Source: an uncultured bacterium (GTDB lineage: Bacteria > Bacillota > Clostridia > Lachnospirales > Lachnospiraceae). Taken from it: DNA of 6,979 nt. Made by a program: the position numbers and the translations under genes. Under the pieces are notes generated by a model. It was given only the letters and a program-made list of their open reading frames with translations, ran no database searches and was not told the DNA's origin. Below are positions 1 to 6,061 of the stretch, piece after piece (position 1 is the first letter of the stretch; each line of letters starts with the position of its first letter). The stretch is taken from NCBI GenBank assembly GCA_945871045.1, contig CAMBUC010000113.1, positions 1-6,979 on the forward strand, in the 5' to 3' direction.

Positions 1-53
1 TCAAACGCCTTTTTGTATTTTACATCAGAACACATATGTACTTATTTTACCTA
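1..53. other. Intergenic edge, nothing assigned
   Basis: This AT-rich stretch lies downstream of the minus-strand DUF4190 gene and is cut by the window edge. It contains only short palindromes (TGTA-TTT-TACA at 14-24 and ACATATGT at 32-39). I see no convincing GC-stemmed terminator and no gene. The terminator of the neighbouring gene may lie outside the window. Confidence 0.4.
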
Positions 54-545
54 CTACAGATCCTGCCCATGATGATGCTCCCCGAAAGGCAACTCGCCTT
101 CGTCCGTATCTCCGTCAAAATCATCCGGAAATCCCTCACCATCCATGAAATATTCAAAGGGCAGCGTCTCGGAATACGTCCATGCGGTAGAACCGAATCC
201 GGCATACATGACCACAAGGATCAGAATGACCGTCAGTATCACCGAAATCGCCGAGGTCACGATGCCTGCGATGGCAAATCCGATACTTCCGGTCTTTCGA
301 TTGATGTGAACAATGGCAAAGATAATGGAAAGGATCGCCAGCGGAATATTGATGCAGCCGCAGAAAAACACCAGCGCCAAAATACCCAGTACCATGGATG
401 CGATGCCAAATCCGTTGCCGGCGGGCTTTTCCTTCTGATAATAACTGCCGGAGTAGGTCTGCTGCGCCGTCTGGTCATATTGTGAATCATCTGACTGATA
501 TTCTGTATAATTCGGCTGATATTCTGTATATTTCTTCTCGTCCAT
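54..545 (-). CDS. DUF4190-type small membrane protein with Tyr/Gln-rich N-terminus
   Basis: A 163-residue protein of unknown function. Residues 1-40 are polar and rich in Tyr, Gln, Asp and Glu, including two copies of YTEYQ. Residues 45-81 and 88-117 are hydrophobic and glycine/alanine-rich, starting GFGIASMVLGI and containing INIPLAILSIIFAIVHI. This pattern fits the DUF4190 family, with about three membrane segments (roughly 47-62, 65-81 and 89-117). There is no cleavable signal peptide. The tail after about 122 is strongly acidic and ends with a HHH cluster at 157-159. The start at 545 is preferred because GGGG of AAAAGGGGAAG lies 6 bases upstream; an in-frame ATG 36 bases further up adds only an unremarkable extension. 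The gene is divergent from pncB with its own likely promoter. The family assignment is by pattern. In some bacteria this domain is fused to other modules, but here it stands alone. No biochemical role can be inferred. Confidence 0.8.
   Translation of the reverse strand: MDEKKYTEYQPNYTEYQSDDSQYDQTAQQTYSGSYYQKEKPAGNGFGIASMVLGILALVFFCGCINIPLAILSIIFAIVHINRKTGSIGFAIAGIVTSAISVILTVILILVVMYAGFGSTAWTYSETLPFEYFMDGEGFPDDFDGDTDEGELPFGEHHHGQDL
495..530 (-). repeat. Two-copy 21-base in-frame repeat in the DUF4190 gene
   Basis: The 15-base string CTGATATTCTGTATA (plus-strand sense) occurs at 495-509 and 516-530, giving a 21-base (7-codon) period. It encodes the tandem YTEYQ units near the N-terminus, and a third, degenerate unit (DSQYDQT) follows. 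The repeat is coding and probably arose by local duplication. Confidence 0.75.
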
Positions 546-657
546 ATTCTTCCCCTTTTCTACACTTCTGCAAACAAGCAAAACGATCTATCTGTTCAAA
601 ATCTTTCATTTGACCGTATTCCTAACTATCCGGACACCGACTGTCCCGATTGGTTAC
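546..657 (-). promoter_or_regulatory. Leader of the DUF4190 gene with a small hairpin
   Basis: A predicted untranslated leader of roughly 105 bases. Near its 5' end is an inverted repeat (GGACA at 632-636, TGTCC at 642-646) with a 5-base loop; beyond a G-G mismatch it can extend with ATC/GAT. An ATG at 609 (minus) with a weak AGGA upstream opens a 40-codon frame that overlaps the start of the main gene out of frame and ends at 487. Whether either element functions is unknown. Confidence 0.3.
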
Positions 658-686
658 ATTCTAGCACATATTTTCCCGGGCATCAA
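658..686 (-). promoter_or_regulatory. Predicted promoter of the DUF4190 gene
   Basis: Read on the minus strand, TTGATG (686-681), a 17-base spacer and TAGAAT (663-658) form a sigma-A-type promoter. TGC directly before the -10 gives an extended -10 element. The start of transcription would be near 651, about 105 bases before the start codon at 545. Confidence 0.6.
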
Positions 687-764
687 CGGAATACTGTTCG
701 ATCATTACCGGAACAACCTGTGATTGGTCAGAGCATTTATCTGACATGACAGCAGTCTTGTCTC

Positions 765-793
765 TTGACGCTTTCATAAAATAAGACTATACT
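765..793 (+). promoter_or_regulatory. Predicted promoter of pncB
   Basis: TTGACG (765-770), a 17-base spacer and TATACT (788-793) match the housekeeping sigma-A consensus closely. Transcription would begin near 800, leaving a leader of about 85 bases before the preferred start at 885. Just upstream of and touching the -35 box are a direct repeat TGACATGACA (742-751) and a weak inverted repeat GACA-N7-TGTC (748-762), which could be an operator but match no site I can name with confidence. Confidence 0.7.
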
Positions 794-846
794 GAACATA
801 CTAAATGGAAAATAATAACTGCGACAGATCCAACAGTTAATAATGA

Positions 847-887
847 AAGAAAGGGGCGTCGGGCAAAGGCCCGGCAAAAAAATTATG
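847..887 (+). promoter_or_regulatory. SD, hairpin and start codon of pncB (folded spacer)
   Basis: The best SD-like run is AAGAAAGGGG (847-856), 28 bases from ATG 885 and therefore too distant as a linear spacer. Between them lies a hairpin (858-875): seven pairs including one G-U, arms GTCGGGC and GCCCGGC, loop AAAG. Looping out these 18 bases leaves about 10 bases between the SD and ATG 885, a usable spacing. The alternative ATG at 843 has no SD upstream and would place the purine run inside the gene. The second purine run AAAGG (865-869) lies in the loop and 3' arm. Confidence 0.5.
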
Positions 888-2336
888 AGCACCTTAAAAC
901 TTTCCCTGCTCACCGATTTATACGAGTTGACGATGATGCAGGGCTATTTCAAAAATCAGAACCATGATGTTGTCGTATTTGATGCCTTTTATCGAAGCAA
1001 CCCCTGCGGCGGCGGATATTCCGTTTGCGCCGGTTTAGAGCAGTTGATCGATTATGTAAAAAGACTTCAGTTTGACGAGGACGATATCAATTATCTCCGC
1101 TCACTCAAGATCTTTGAAGAGGATTTCCTGACCTATCTGAAGGATTTCCGCTTCAGCGGTGATATTTATGCCATCCCGGAAGGAACACTGATCTTCCCCC
1201 GCGAACCGCTTGTAAAAATTATCGCTCCCATCATGGAAGCCCAGTTGATGGAGACCGCTATCTTAAATATCATCAACCACCAGTGTCTCATCGCCACCAA
1301 GGCTGCCCGGGTTTGTTATGCCGCAAAGGGCGATGGAGTAATGGAATTCGGTCTGCGCCGCGCACAGGGACCCGATGCCGGTACATACGGCGCCAGAGCT
1401 GCCGTGATTGGCGGATGCAAAGGCACTTCCAACGTACTTGCCGGCCAGATGTTTGACATCCCGGTTCTTGGAACACACGCACACAGCTGGATCATGAGTT
1501 TTCCGGATGAATACACCGCCTTCAAGGCATATGCGGATCTTTATCCCAACGCATGCATCCTCTTAGTAGATACCTATGACACCTTAAAGTCCGGTATGCC
1601 AAACGCCATCCGCGTTTTCACCGAAATGCGCGAAGCCGGCATCCCGCTGAACTACTATGGCATCCGCATGGACAGCGGCGATCTTGCCTACCTGTCCAAG
1701 AAAGTCCGAAAGATGTTAGATGATGCCGGTTTCCCGGATGCGGTCATCTCCGCTTCCAACGATCTGGATGAGTACCTCATTGAATCCCTGAAATTACAGG
1801 GTGCCACCATCACTTCGTGGGGTGTTGGAACAAACCTGATCACTTCCAAGGACAACCCCGCATTCGGCGGTGTATACAAACTGGCAGCGATCCAGGCAGA
1901 AGACGGAACCTTCACACCCAAGATCAAGTTATCTGAAAACTCCGAGAAGGTTACCAACCCCGGAAATAAGACGATCTACCGTATTTATGACAACGACACC
2001 GGAAAGATCCGTGCAGACCTGATCTGCCTTGCAGACGAGGTATTTGATCCCCATCAGGACATGCTGTTATTCGACCCCCACGAGCCTTGGAAAAAGACCC
2101 GTATCGCCGGAGACAGTTATACGCTGCGTGAACTTCTTGTTCCCGTCTTCCAAAAAGGTAAATGTGTCTACGAATCTCCTTCCACTATGGAGATCCGCGC
2201 ATACTGTGAAAAAGAAAAAGAGACGATCTGGGATGAGACCAAGCGTTTTGTCAATCCCGCAAAGATTTACGTTGATCTGTCAGACAAACTGTACAAGTTG
2301 AAGAACGACATTCTGAACCAGATGAGTCAGGCGTAA
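885..2336 (+). CDS. pncB: Nicotinate phosphoribosyltransferase
   Basis: A 483-residue cytosolic enzyme that converts nicotinate and PRPP, with ATP hydrolysis, to nicotinate mononucleotide, the entry step of NAD salvage (Preiss-Handler pathway). Family signatures are clear: TDLYELTMMQGYF near residues 10-22, FGLRRAQGPDAG at 155-166, GTHAHSW at 196-202 (H200 is the likely phosphorylated histidine by family analogy), LVDTYDT at 227-233 and RMDSGDL at 261-267. The length of about 480 suits the bacterial/human-like NAPRT branch, longer than the E. coli enzyme. The start at 885 (MSTLKLSLLTDLYELT) is chosen because homologues begin just before the TDLYELTM motif; an in-frame ATG at 843 would add 14 basic residues without family support. 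The gene stands alone, with its own promoter and a terminator after it. The protein is complete, with no frameshift. Confidence 0.97.
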   Translation: MSTLKLSLLTDLYELTMMQGYFKNQNHDVVVFDAFYRSNPCGGGYSVCAGLEQLIDYVKRLQFDEDDINYLRSLKIFEEDFLTYLKDFRFSGDIYAIPEGTLIFPREPLVKIIAPIMEAQLMETAILNIINHQCLIATKAARVCYAAKGDGVMEFGLRRAQGPDAGTYGARAAVIGGCKGTSNVLAGQMFDIPVLGTHAHSWIMSFPDEYTAFKAYADLYPNACILLVDTYDTLKSGMPNAIRVFTEMREAGIPLNYYGIRMDSGDLAYLSKKVRKMLDDAGFPDAVISASNDLDEYLIESLKLQGATITSWGVGTNLITSKDNPAFGGVYKLAAIQAEDGTFTPKIKLSENSEKVTNPGNKTIYRIYDNDTGKIRADLICLADEVFDPHQDMLLFDPHEPWKKTRIAGDSYTLRELLVPVFQKGKCVYESPSTMEIRAYCEKEKETIWDETKRFVNPAKIYVDLSDKLYKLKNDILNQMSQA

Positions 2337-2354
2337 AATACGTAGTGAACACAA

Positions 2355-2408
2355 AAAACAGGCAGCCGGGAGCGCGTCTTACATGAAAGCATCTCGGCTG
2401 CCTGTTTT
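2355..2408. terminator. Bidirectional intrinsic terminator between pncB and the glycosyltransferase gene
   Basis: Arms 2355-2368 (AAAACAGGCAGCCG) and 2395-2408 (CGGCTGCCTGTTTT) pair perfectly over 14 bases. Three more pairs (one G-U) bring the stem to 17 bp around a 20-base loop. TTTT ends the plus-strand arm and six A's at 2353-2358 give a U-tract on the minus strand. It can therefore stop pncB from the left and the glf-glycosyltransferase transcript from the right. It starts 18 bases after the pncB stop and lies 22 bases beyond the other gene's stop. Confidence 0.9.
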
Positions 2409-2430
2409 CGTATATTAATATCTATATCTA

Positions 2431-3447
2431 CTAGTTAAATCCCACAATCTTCTGCGTCAGTTTGTACGCCGCCACGGAGATCTTTCGTCCGCCCCTGCCC
2501 GGCAGATTCATGGCATTTCCCATGATGCCGTTTCGCAGATGATGAAACAGGCGGATATCATAATCCTTAATATATTTCCAAAGATCCCGTTTTTTCTGCA
2601 GATTCTCCTCTGTTCCGGAACGAAGCAGCAGCACGGTAGAAACCACCGTGATGATCTCCAGATAGTTAAACATGTACTTGCGAAGACGTTTATTCTGGAT
2701 CCTCCACAGATCATAATCCTCGATCATGATCTTGTTTACCTTGATCTGCTGATCGATGCGGCCGATCATGATCTCCTCGTTGACAGACTGATCCTCCCGT
2801 CCGATGTAGTAATGATACAGGTCCACATCCATATAATACATTTTTTTCACATAAGGAAGGGGATGATATACATAAATATTGTCCACATAAAATGTATGTT
2901 TCGGCAGTTCTAATTTGCATTTGTGCAGCATTCCCGTACGATAGATCACGGAATGCATGAGCAAATAATGACCTTTTGTGATCATTTTCACATCATTCCA
3001 GCCAAACACCCGATCTGTCGGGAACATGGACGTATAGCGCATAACTTTTTTATGCTTCACGCCTACTTTGTCATAAACAAAGTTTGCGATAAACAGATCG
3101 ATGGTCTCATCACCGCCTGCCAACTGCCGCAACTGATCCAGCACCGCCAAAAAAGCCTTTTCGTCAACCCAGTCATCGCTGTCCACCACTTTAAAAAACA
3201 ATCCGGCAGCGTTTTGTATACCGGCATTCACTGCCGATCCGTGTCCACCGTTTTCCTGATGGATCGCACGGATGATGGTGGGATAACGTCTTGCATAAGA
3301 ATCCGCGATCTCCGGCGTGGCATCTTTTGATCCATCATCCACAATGAGAATTTCCACATCCTCGCCTCCCACTAACAGCGATTTTATGCAGTTTTCCATA
3401 TAATCCTGCGAATTATAGCAGGGAATTGCAATTGAAAGTAATTTCAT
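2431..3447 (-). CDS. Family 2 glycosyltransferase, possibly galactofuranosyltransferase
   Basis: A 338-residue GT-A fold enzyme. The N-terminal domain shows the GT2 pattern: SIAIPCYNSQDYMENCIKSLL at 5-25, VDDGSKDAT at 36-44, NGGHGSAVNAGI at 66-77, and the DXD-type metal/nucleotide-sugar motif VVDSDDW at 87-93. Residues after about 230 form a separate, basic C-terminal part with one hydrophobic stretch (YLEIITVVSTVLLL) that could mediate membrane association; there is no clear transmembrane anchor. The start at 3447 has AAGGA 5 bases upstream and overlaps the glf stop codon as ATGA, so the two genes should be translationally coupled. The GT2 call is secure. Transfer of galactofuranose is an inference from the coupling with glf, and acceptor and linkage cannot be read from the sequence. 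A different donor sugar remains possible. Confidence 0.9.
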   Translation of the reverse strand: MKLLSIAIPCYNSQDYMENCIKSLLVGGEDVEILIVDDGSKDATPEIADSYARRYPTIIRAIHQENGGHGSAVNAGIQNAAGLFFKVVDSDDWVDEKAFLAVLDQLRQLAGGDETIDLFIANFVYDKVGVKHKKVMRYTSMFPTDRVFGWNDVKMITKGHYLLMHSVIYRTGMLHKCKLELPKHTFYVDNIYVYHPLPYVKKMYYMDVDLYHYYIGREDQSVNEEIMIGRIDQQIKVNKIMIEDYDLWRIQNKRLRKYMFNYLEIITVVSTVLLLRSGTEENLQKKRDLWKYIKDYDIRLFHHLRNGIMGNAMNLPGRGGRKISVAAYKLTQKIVGFN

Positions 3448-4610
3448 CGTTCCTTCTCCATGATCCTTTCTGCCAAATCCAACGCCTTACGCGCCATGGC
3501 ATCCATATTGTAATATTTGTACTCGGCCAGCCTGCCCAGCAGATAGAAATCCGAAAGCCCCGCCGTCAGCCCGCGGTACTGTTCATATAACGCCTCATTC
3601 TCCGCATTCAAGATCGCATAATAAGGAATCTCTCCTTCTGCGCCCGTGTATGCAAAGGGATACTCCCGCACGATCGTTGTGCCGTCACATCCTTTTTGTC
3701 CGGTTAAATACTGAAACTCCGTAATACGGGTAAAATCTTCACTAACGGTATAATTTACTACCGAATGCCCCTGCTGGAAATCCGCCTGATCCAAATGCTC
3801 AAAATCGAAGCGCAGGGAACGATACGGCAGACGTCCGTATTTGCAGCCAAACAGTTCATCCAGCGCCCCGGTAAAGATCACTTCACCTGAAAAAGGTTCC
3901 CCATCAAATAACACAGCATCCGATGTGATGCTCAGGCGCTCTGTGGCTTTCACTCCAAGCTGTACCTCAATGTTCTCGTGATCAAGCAGCCCCTCAAACA
4001 TCGGCGCAAATCCGCGCAGCGGAACGCCCTGATACTGATCCTGAAAATAGCGGTTATCATAGGAGATGAGCACCGGCACACGGCCCGTCACCTCCGGAGA
4101 GATCTCCTCCGGTGTTTGTCCCCACTGCTTCATGGTGTAGCGCAGGAAGACGTTTTCGTACACATACTGTGCGATCTGCCGGATATCGGGATCCTCATTT
4201 TGCTTTAACTCCATAATGGGAACACGGCTGCCTTCACCGTAAGCTGCGATGAGTTTATCTTCCAGTTCCTTCGCCTTTTCTTCCTCATAAACGAGGTGCA
4301 GCGTATTCAGGTTGAAGGGAATCGGGATCAGCGATCCATTCACATTCGCCACCACCTGATGTCCCTCCGGATACAGATACCATTCTGTAAATCGTGAAAG
4401 GTATGCAAAAACCCCTTCATCATTTGTATGAAAAATGTGCGGGCCATATTCATGGATCAGCACACCGTATGTATCTTCTTTATCATAACAGTTTCCGCCG
4501 ATATGATCCCGCTGTTCTAAAACCAGCACCCGGCGACCCCCTTTTTCTGCAAGTTCGCGGGCAACGACTGCACCTGCAATCCCTGCACCGATCACGATCG
4601 TATTATACAT
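3444..4610 (-). CDS. glf: UDP-galactopyranose mutase
   Basis: A 388-residue flavoenzyme that interconverts UDP-galactopyranose and UDP-galactofuranose in the cytosol, supplying the furanose donor for surface glycans; it needs reduced FAD. Visible family features are the dinucleotide-binding GAGIAG at 8-13, HIGGNCYD at 36-43, GPHIFHT at 56-62, IPIPFNLNTL at 95-104, RYTMKQWG at 157-164, and the C-terminal GRLAEYKYYNMD at 359-370 that closes the FAD site. The length is typical (about 370-390). Two ATGs are adjacent (4613 and 4610). The second is chosen because GGGGG of AAAGGGGG lies 5 bases before it, against 2 for the first, and MYNTIVIGAG matches the usual family N-terminus. It is the first gene of a two-gene unit, and its TGA overlaps the ATG of the glycosyltransferase gene. 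Confidence 0.97.
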   Translation of the reverse strand: MYNTIVIGAGIAGAVVARELAEKGGRRVLVLEQRDHIGGNCYDKEDTYGVLIHEYGPHIFHTNDEGVFAYLSRFTEWYLYPEGHQVVANVNGSLIPIPFNLNTLHLVYEEEKAKELEDKLIAAYGEGSRVPIMELKQNEDPDIRQIAQYVYENVFLRYTMKQWGQTPEEISPEVTGRVPVLISYDNRYFQDQYQGVPLRGFAPMFEGLLDHENIEVQLGVKATERLSITSDAVLFDGEPFSGEVIFTGALDELFGCKYGRLPYRSLRFDFEHLDQADFQQGHSVVNYTVSEDFTRITEFQYLTGQKGCDGTTIVREYPFAYTGAEGEIPYYAILNAENEALYEQYRGLTAGLSDFYLLGRLAEYKYYNMDAMARKALDLAERIMEKER

Positions 4611-4817
4611 CATTTCCCCCTTTATCGTTTACTTCAAAGGCTTTCTGGGAAGTCCATCTGCCTCGAAATTTGATTTGTCGATGCCTTTACTTAAAGTGTT
4701 TACAAAATGTTCATAAACCTATCATAGCCATGTCATAATTCATCAGTATTATATAACCATCTCAAACAACAAACAAGTTAATTTACGAAAACTTCCCATA
4801 TTTTCTTTTTCATAATG
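4611..4817 (-). promoter_or_regulatory. Promoter and leader region of the glf operon
   Basis: This AT-rich region contains a likely promoter read on the minus strand: perfect TATAAT at 4753-4748, 17-base spacer, poor -35 TTGTTT at 4776-4771. Transcription would begin near 4741, giving a leader of about 130 bases. Inside the leader are two similar 12-13 base segments (4628-4640 and 4686-4698, TTTACTT followed by AAAG) and a short palindrome CTTTA-CT-TAAAG (4685-4696). AAAGGC and GCCTTT arms 40 bases apart could pair weakly. I see no recognisable riboswitch. Confidence 0.4.
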
Positions 4818-4846
4818 TAAAAGGGCGATGCAGCATGCATCGCCCT
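4818..4846 (-). terminator. Intrinsic terminator downstream of mutY
   Basis: A perfect 11-bp stem (4822-4832 with 4836-4846, AGGGCGATGCA/TGCATCGCCCT) closes a 3-base loop. On the minus strand it is followed by TTTTACATT, a short U-tract, 57 bases beyond the mutY stop. On the plus strand the longer run TTTTTT (4851-4856) follows after CCTC, but no plus-strand gene leads into it. The hairpin therefore most likely ends mutY transcription and insulates glf. Confidence 0.8.
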
Positions 4847-4902
4847 CCTCTTTTTTCAGACTCATATCCGCACAGTCCTGGCATCAAAGGCCTCGACCTG
4901 AA

Positions 4903-5985
4903 TCAATCCAAAAATTTTTCCTGCCCGATCCGGATATTCATATACTGGGAATAAGCCGCATAGGCTGCCGGAATTGCATACTGTTCTTCAGACGTCCGGG
5001 GCTCTACAAACAATAGCCCGCTATCGATTTTCGGTTCTTCCACAAGGATTGCATAGCCCCTCATCTGCCATTCCACATGGGAAAAGATATGTTTTGCCTC
5101 CGGAAGTTTTTGGATACGGATCGGCGATAATCCCTGTTCTTTCACAAAATCCAGTATTTTTTTCTCCGAGGGGTAACCCTCCAGATAGGGAAACTCATAC
5201 ATCCCTGCCAAAAGTCCTCCATCCGGGCGTTTCTGCAACAATACCCGGTCTCCATCCCGGATGACAAGCACCGTTTTCTTCTCCAGACGTCTGGCCTTTG
5301 GTTTCGCCTTCACCGGAATCCGGTCCGTTGTGCCATGGGCATGGGCCAGGCAGCGTGTTTGCCACGGACATTGATCGCAAAGGGGCGCTCCATTGGGTAC
5401 GCAGACCGTTGCGCCCAGTTCCATCATTGCCTGCGTGAACATCCCTGCGCGGTCATGGGGCACAACCGGAAGAAGGAGTTTTTCCACCATCGTTTTTACC
5501 GACTGCTTTGCGATATCGGAATCATCCTCCGACACCCGCATCAGGATCCGAAGCACATTCCCGTCCACGGCTGCCGCCGGGCGTTGATAGGCGATGGAAG
5601 AAATGGCCGCCGCCGTATAATGGCCGATCCCCTTTAACTTCAGCAGTTCTTCATAATCCGCGGGGATCACTCCCCCGTATTCACTCATGATCGTCCGGGC
5701 AGCGATCTGCATGTTCCGCACGCGGTTATAATATCCAAGCCCTTCCCACAATTTGAGCAGACGGTCCGTCTCACATTCTGCCAAAGACTGCACATCCGGC
5801 AATGCCTCCATAAAACGCGCATAAAAAGGTTTCACCGCCTCCACCCGCGTCTGCTGCAGCATGATCTCAGACACCCAGACATGATAGGGTGTCGGCTCCT
5901 CCCGCCACGGCAAACGTCTGGCATGGGACGGATACCATTCCAACAGCGGCTCGACCAGTTGTGATAAATCGTATGTGTGAAGCAT
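4903..5985 (-). CDS. mutY: A/G-specific adenine DNA glycosylase
   Basis: A 360-residue repair enzyme that removes adenine mispaired with 8-oxoguanine (base excision repair, GO system). The catalytic helix-hairpin-helix domain includes E40 in SEIMLQQT (39-46), the hairpin LKGIGHYTAAAI at 117-128 and the catalytic aspartate D141 in AVDGNVLR. The iron-sulphur cluster cysteines are C195, C203, C206 and C212. The C-terminal NUDIX-like domain (about 236-360) holds LLQKRPDGGLLAGMYEFP and the FSH loop (301-303) that in MutY homologues contacts 8-oxoguanine. The start at 5985 is favoured by AAGGAG 5 bases upstream; the reading frame extends another 33 codons, but those run back through the upstream terminator and do not resemble the family. 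The gene follows crt after 76 bases that hold the crt terminator. Its leucine codons (TTG, CTG) differ from the TTA/CTT-rich crt, suggesting lower expression. Confidence 0.96.
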   Translation of the reverse strand: MLHTYDLSQLVEPLLEWYPSHARRLPWREEPTPYHVWVSEIMLQQTRVEAVKPFYARFMEALPDVQSLAECETDRLLKLWEGLGYYNRVRNMQIAARTIMSEYGGVIPADYEELLKLKGIGHYTAAAISSIAYQRPAAAVDGNVLRILMRVSEDDSDIAKQSVKTMVEKLLLPVVPHDRAGMFTQAMMELGATVCVPNGAPLCDQCPWQTRCLAHAHGTTDRIPVKAKPKARRLEKKTVLVIRDGDRVLLQKRPDGGLLAGMYEFPYLEGYPSEKKILDFVKEQGLSPIRIQKLPEAKHIFSHVEWQMRGYAILVEEPKIDSGLLFVEPRTSEEQYAIPAAYAAYSQYMNIRIGQEKFLD

Positions 5986-6008
5986 CTTTTCTCCTTCGCC
6001 TTTCTCCC

Positions 6009-6040
6009 AAAAAAAGCTGTGGCAAATGCCACAGCTTTTT
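6009..6040 (-). terminator. Intrinsic terminator of crt, directly upstream of mutY
   Basis: Arms 6011-6024 and 6027-6040 (AAAAAGCTGTGGCA/TGCCACAGCTTTTT) pair perfectly over 14 bases around an AA centre; in practice the loop will be 4 bases or more. On the minus strand a seven-base U-tract (A's at 6009-6015) ends the hairpin, 21 bases after the crt stop. The structure ends 23 bases before the mutY start codon, just ahead of its SD. Confidence 0.92.
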
Positions 6041-6061
6041 GCACATGTTTGATTCAGAATC

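Noticed and set aside
843..884. Upstream ATG extending pncB by 14 residues
   Set aside because: There is no SD before it, the added residues are not family-like, and homologues start near MSTLKLSLLTDLYELT; kept only as an alternative.
800..884. Riboswitch in the pncB leader
   Set aside because: At about 85 bases with one simple hairpin it is too small and lacks the conserved elements of any NAD-related riboswitch I can recall.
2539..2913. A 124-codon plus-strand frame opposite the glycosyltransferase gene
   Set aside because: It lies wholly within a well-supported gene on the other strand and lacks an SD or any family feature.
4822..4856. Terminator for an unseen plus-strand transcript, given the TTTTTT on the plus side
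   Set aside because: No plus-strand gene or promoter leads into it; its position just after mutY explains it better as a minus-strand terminator.
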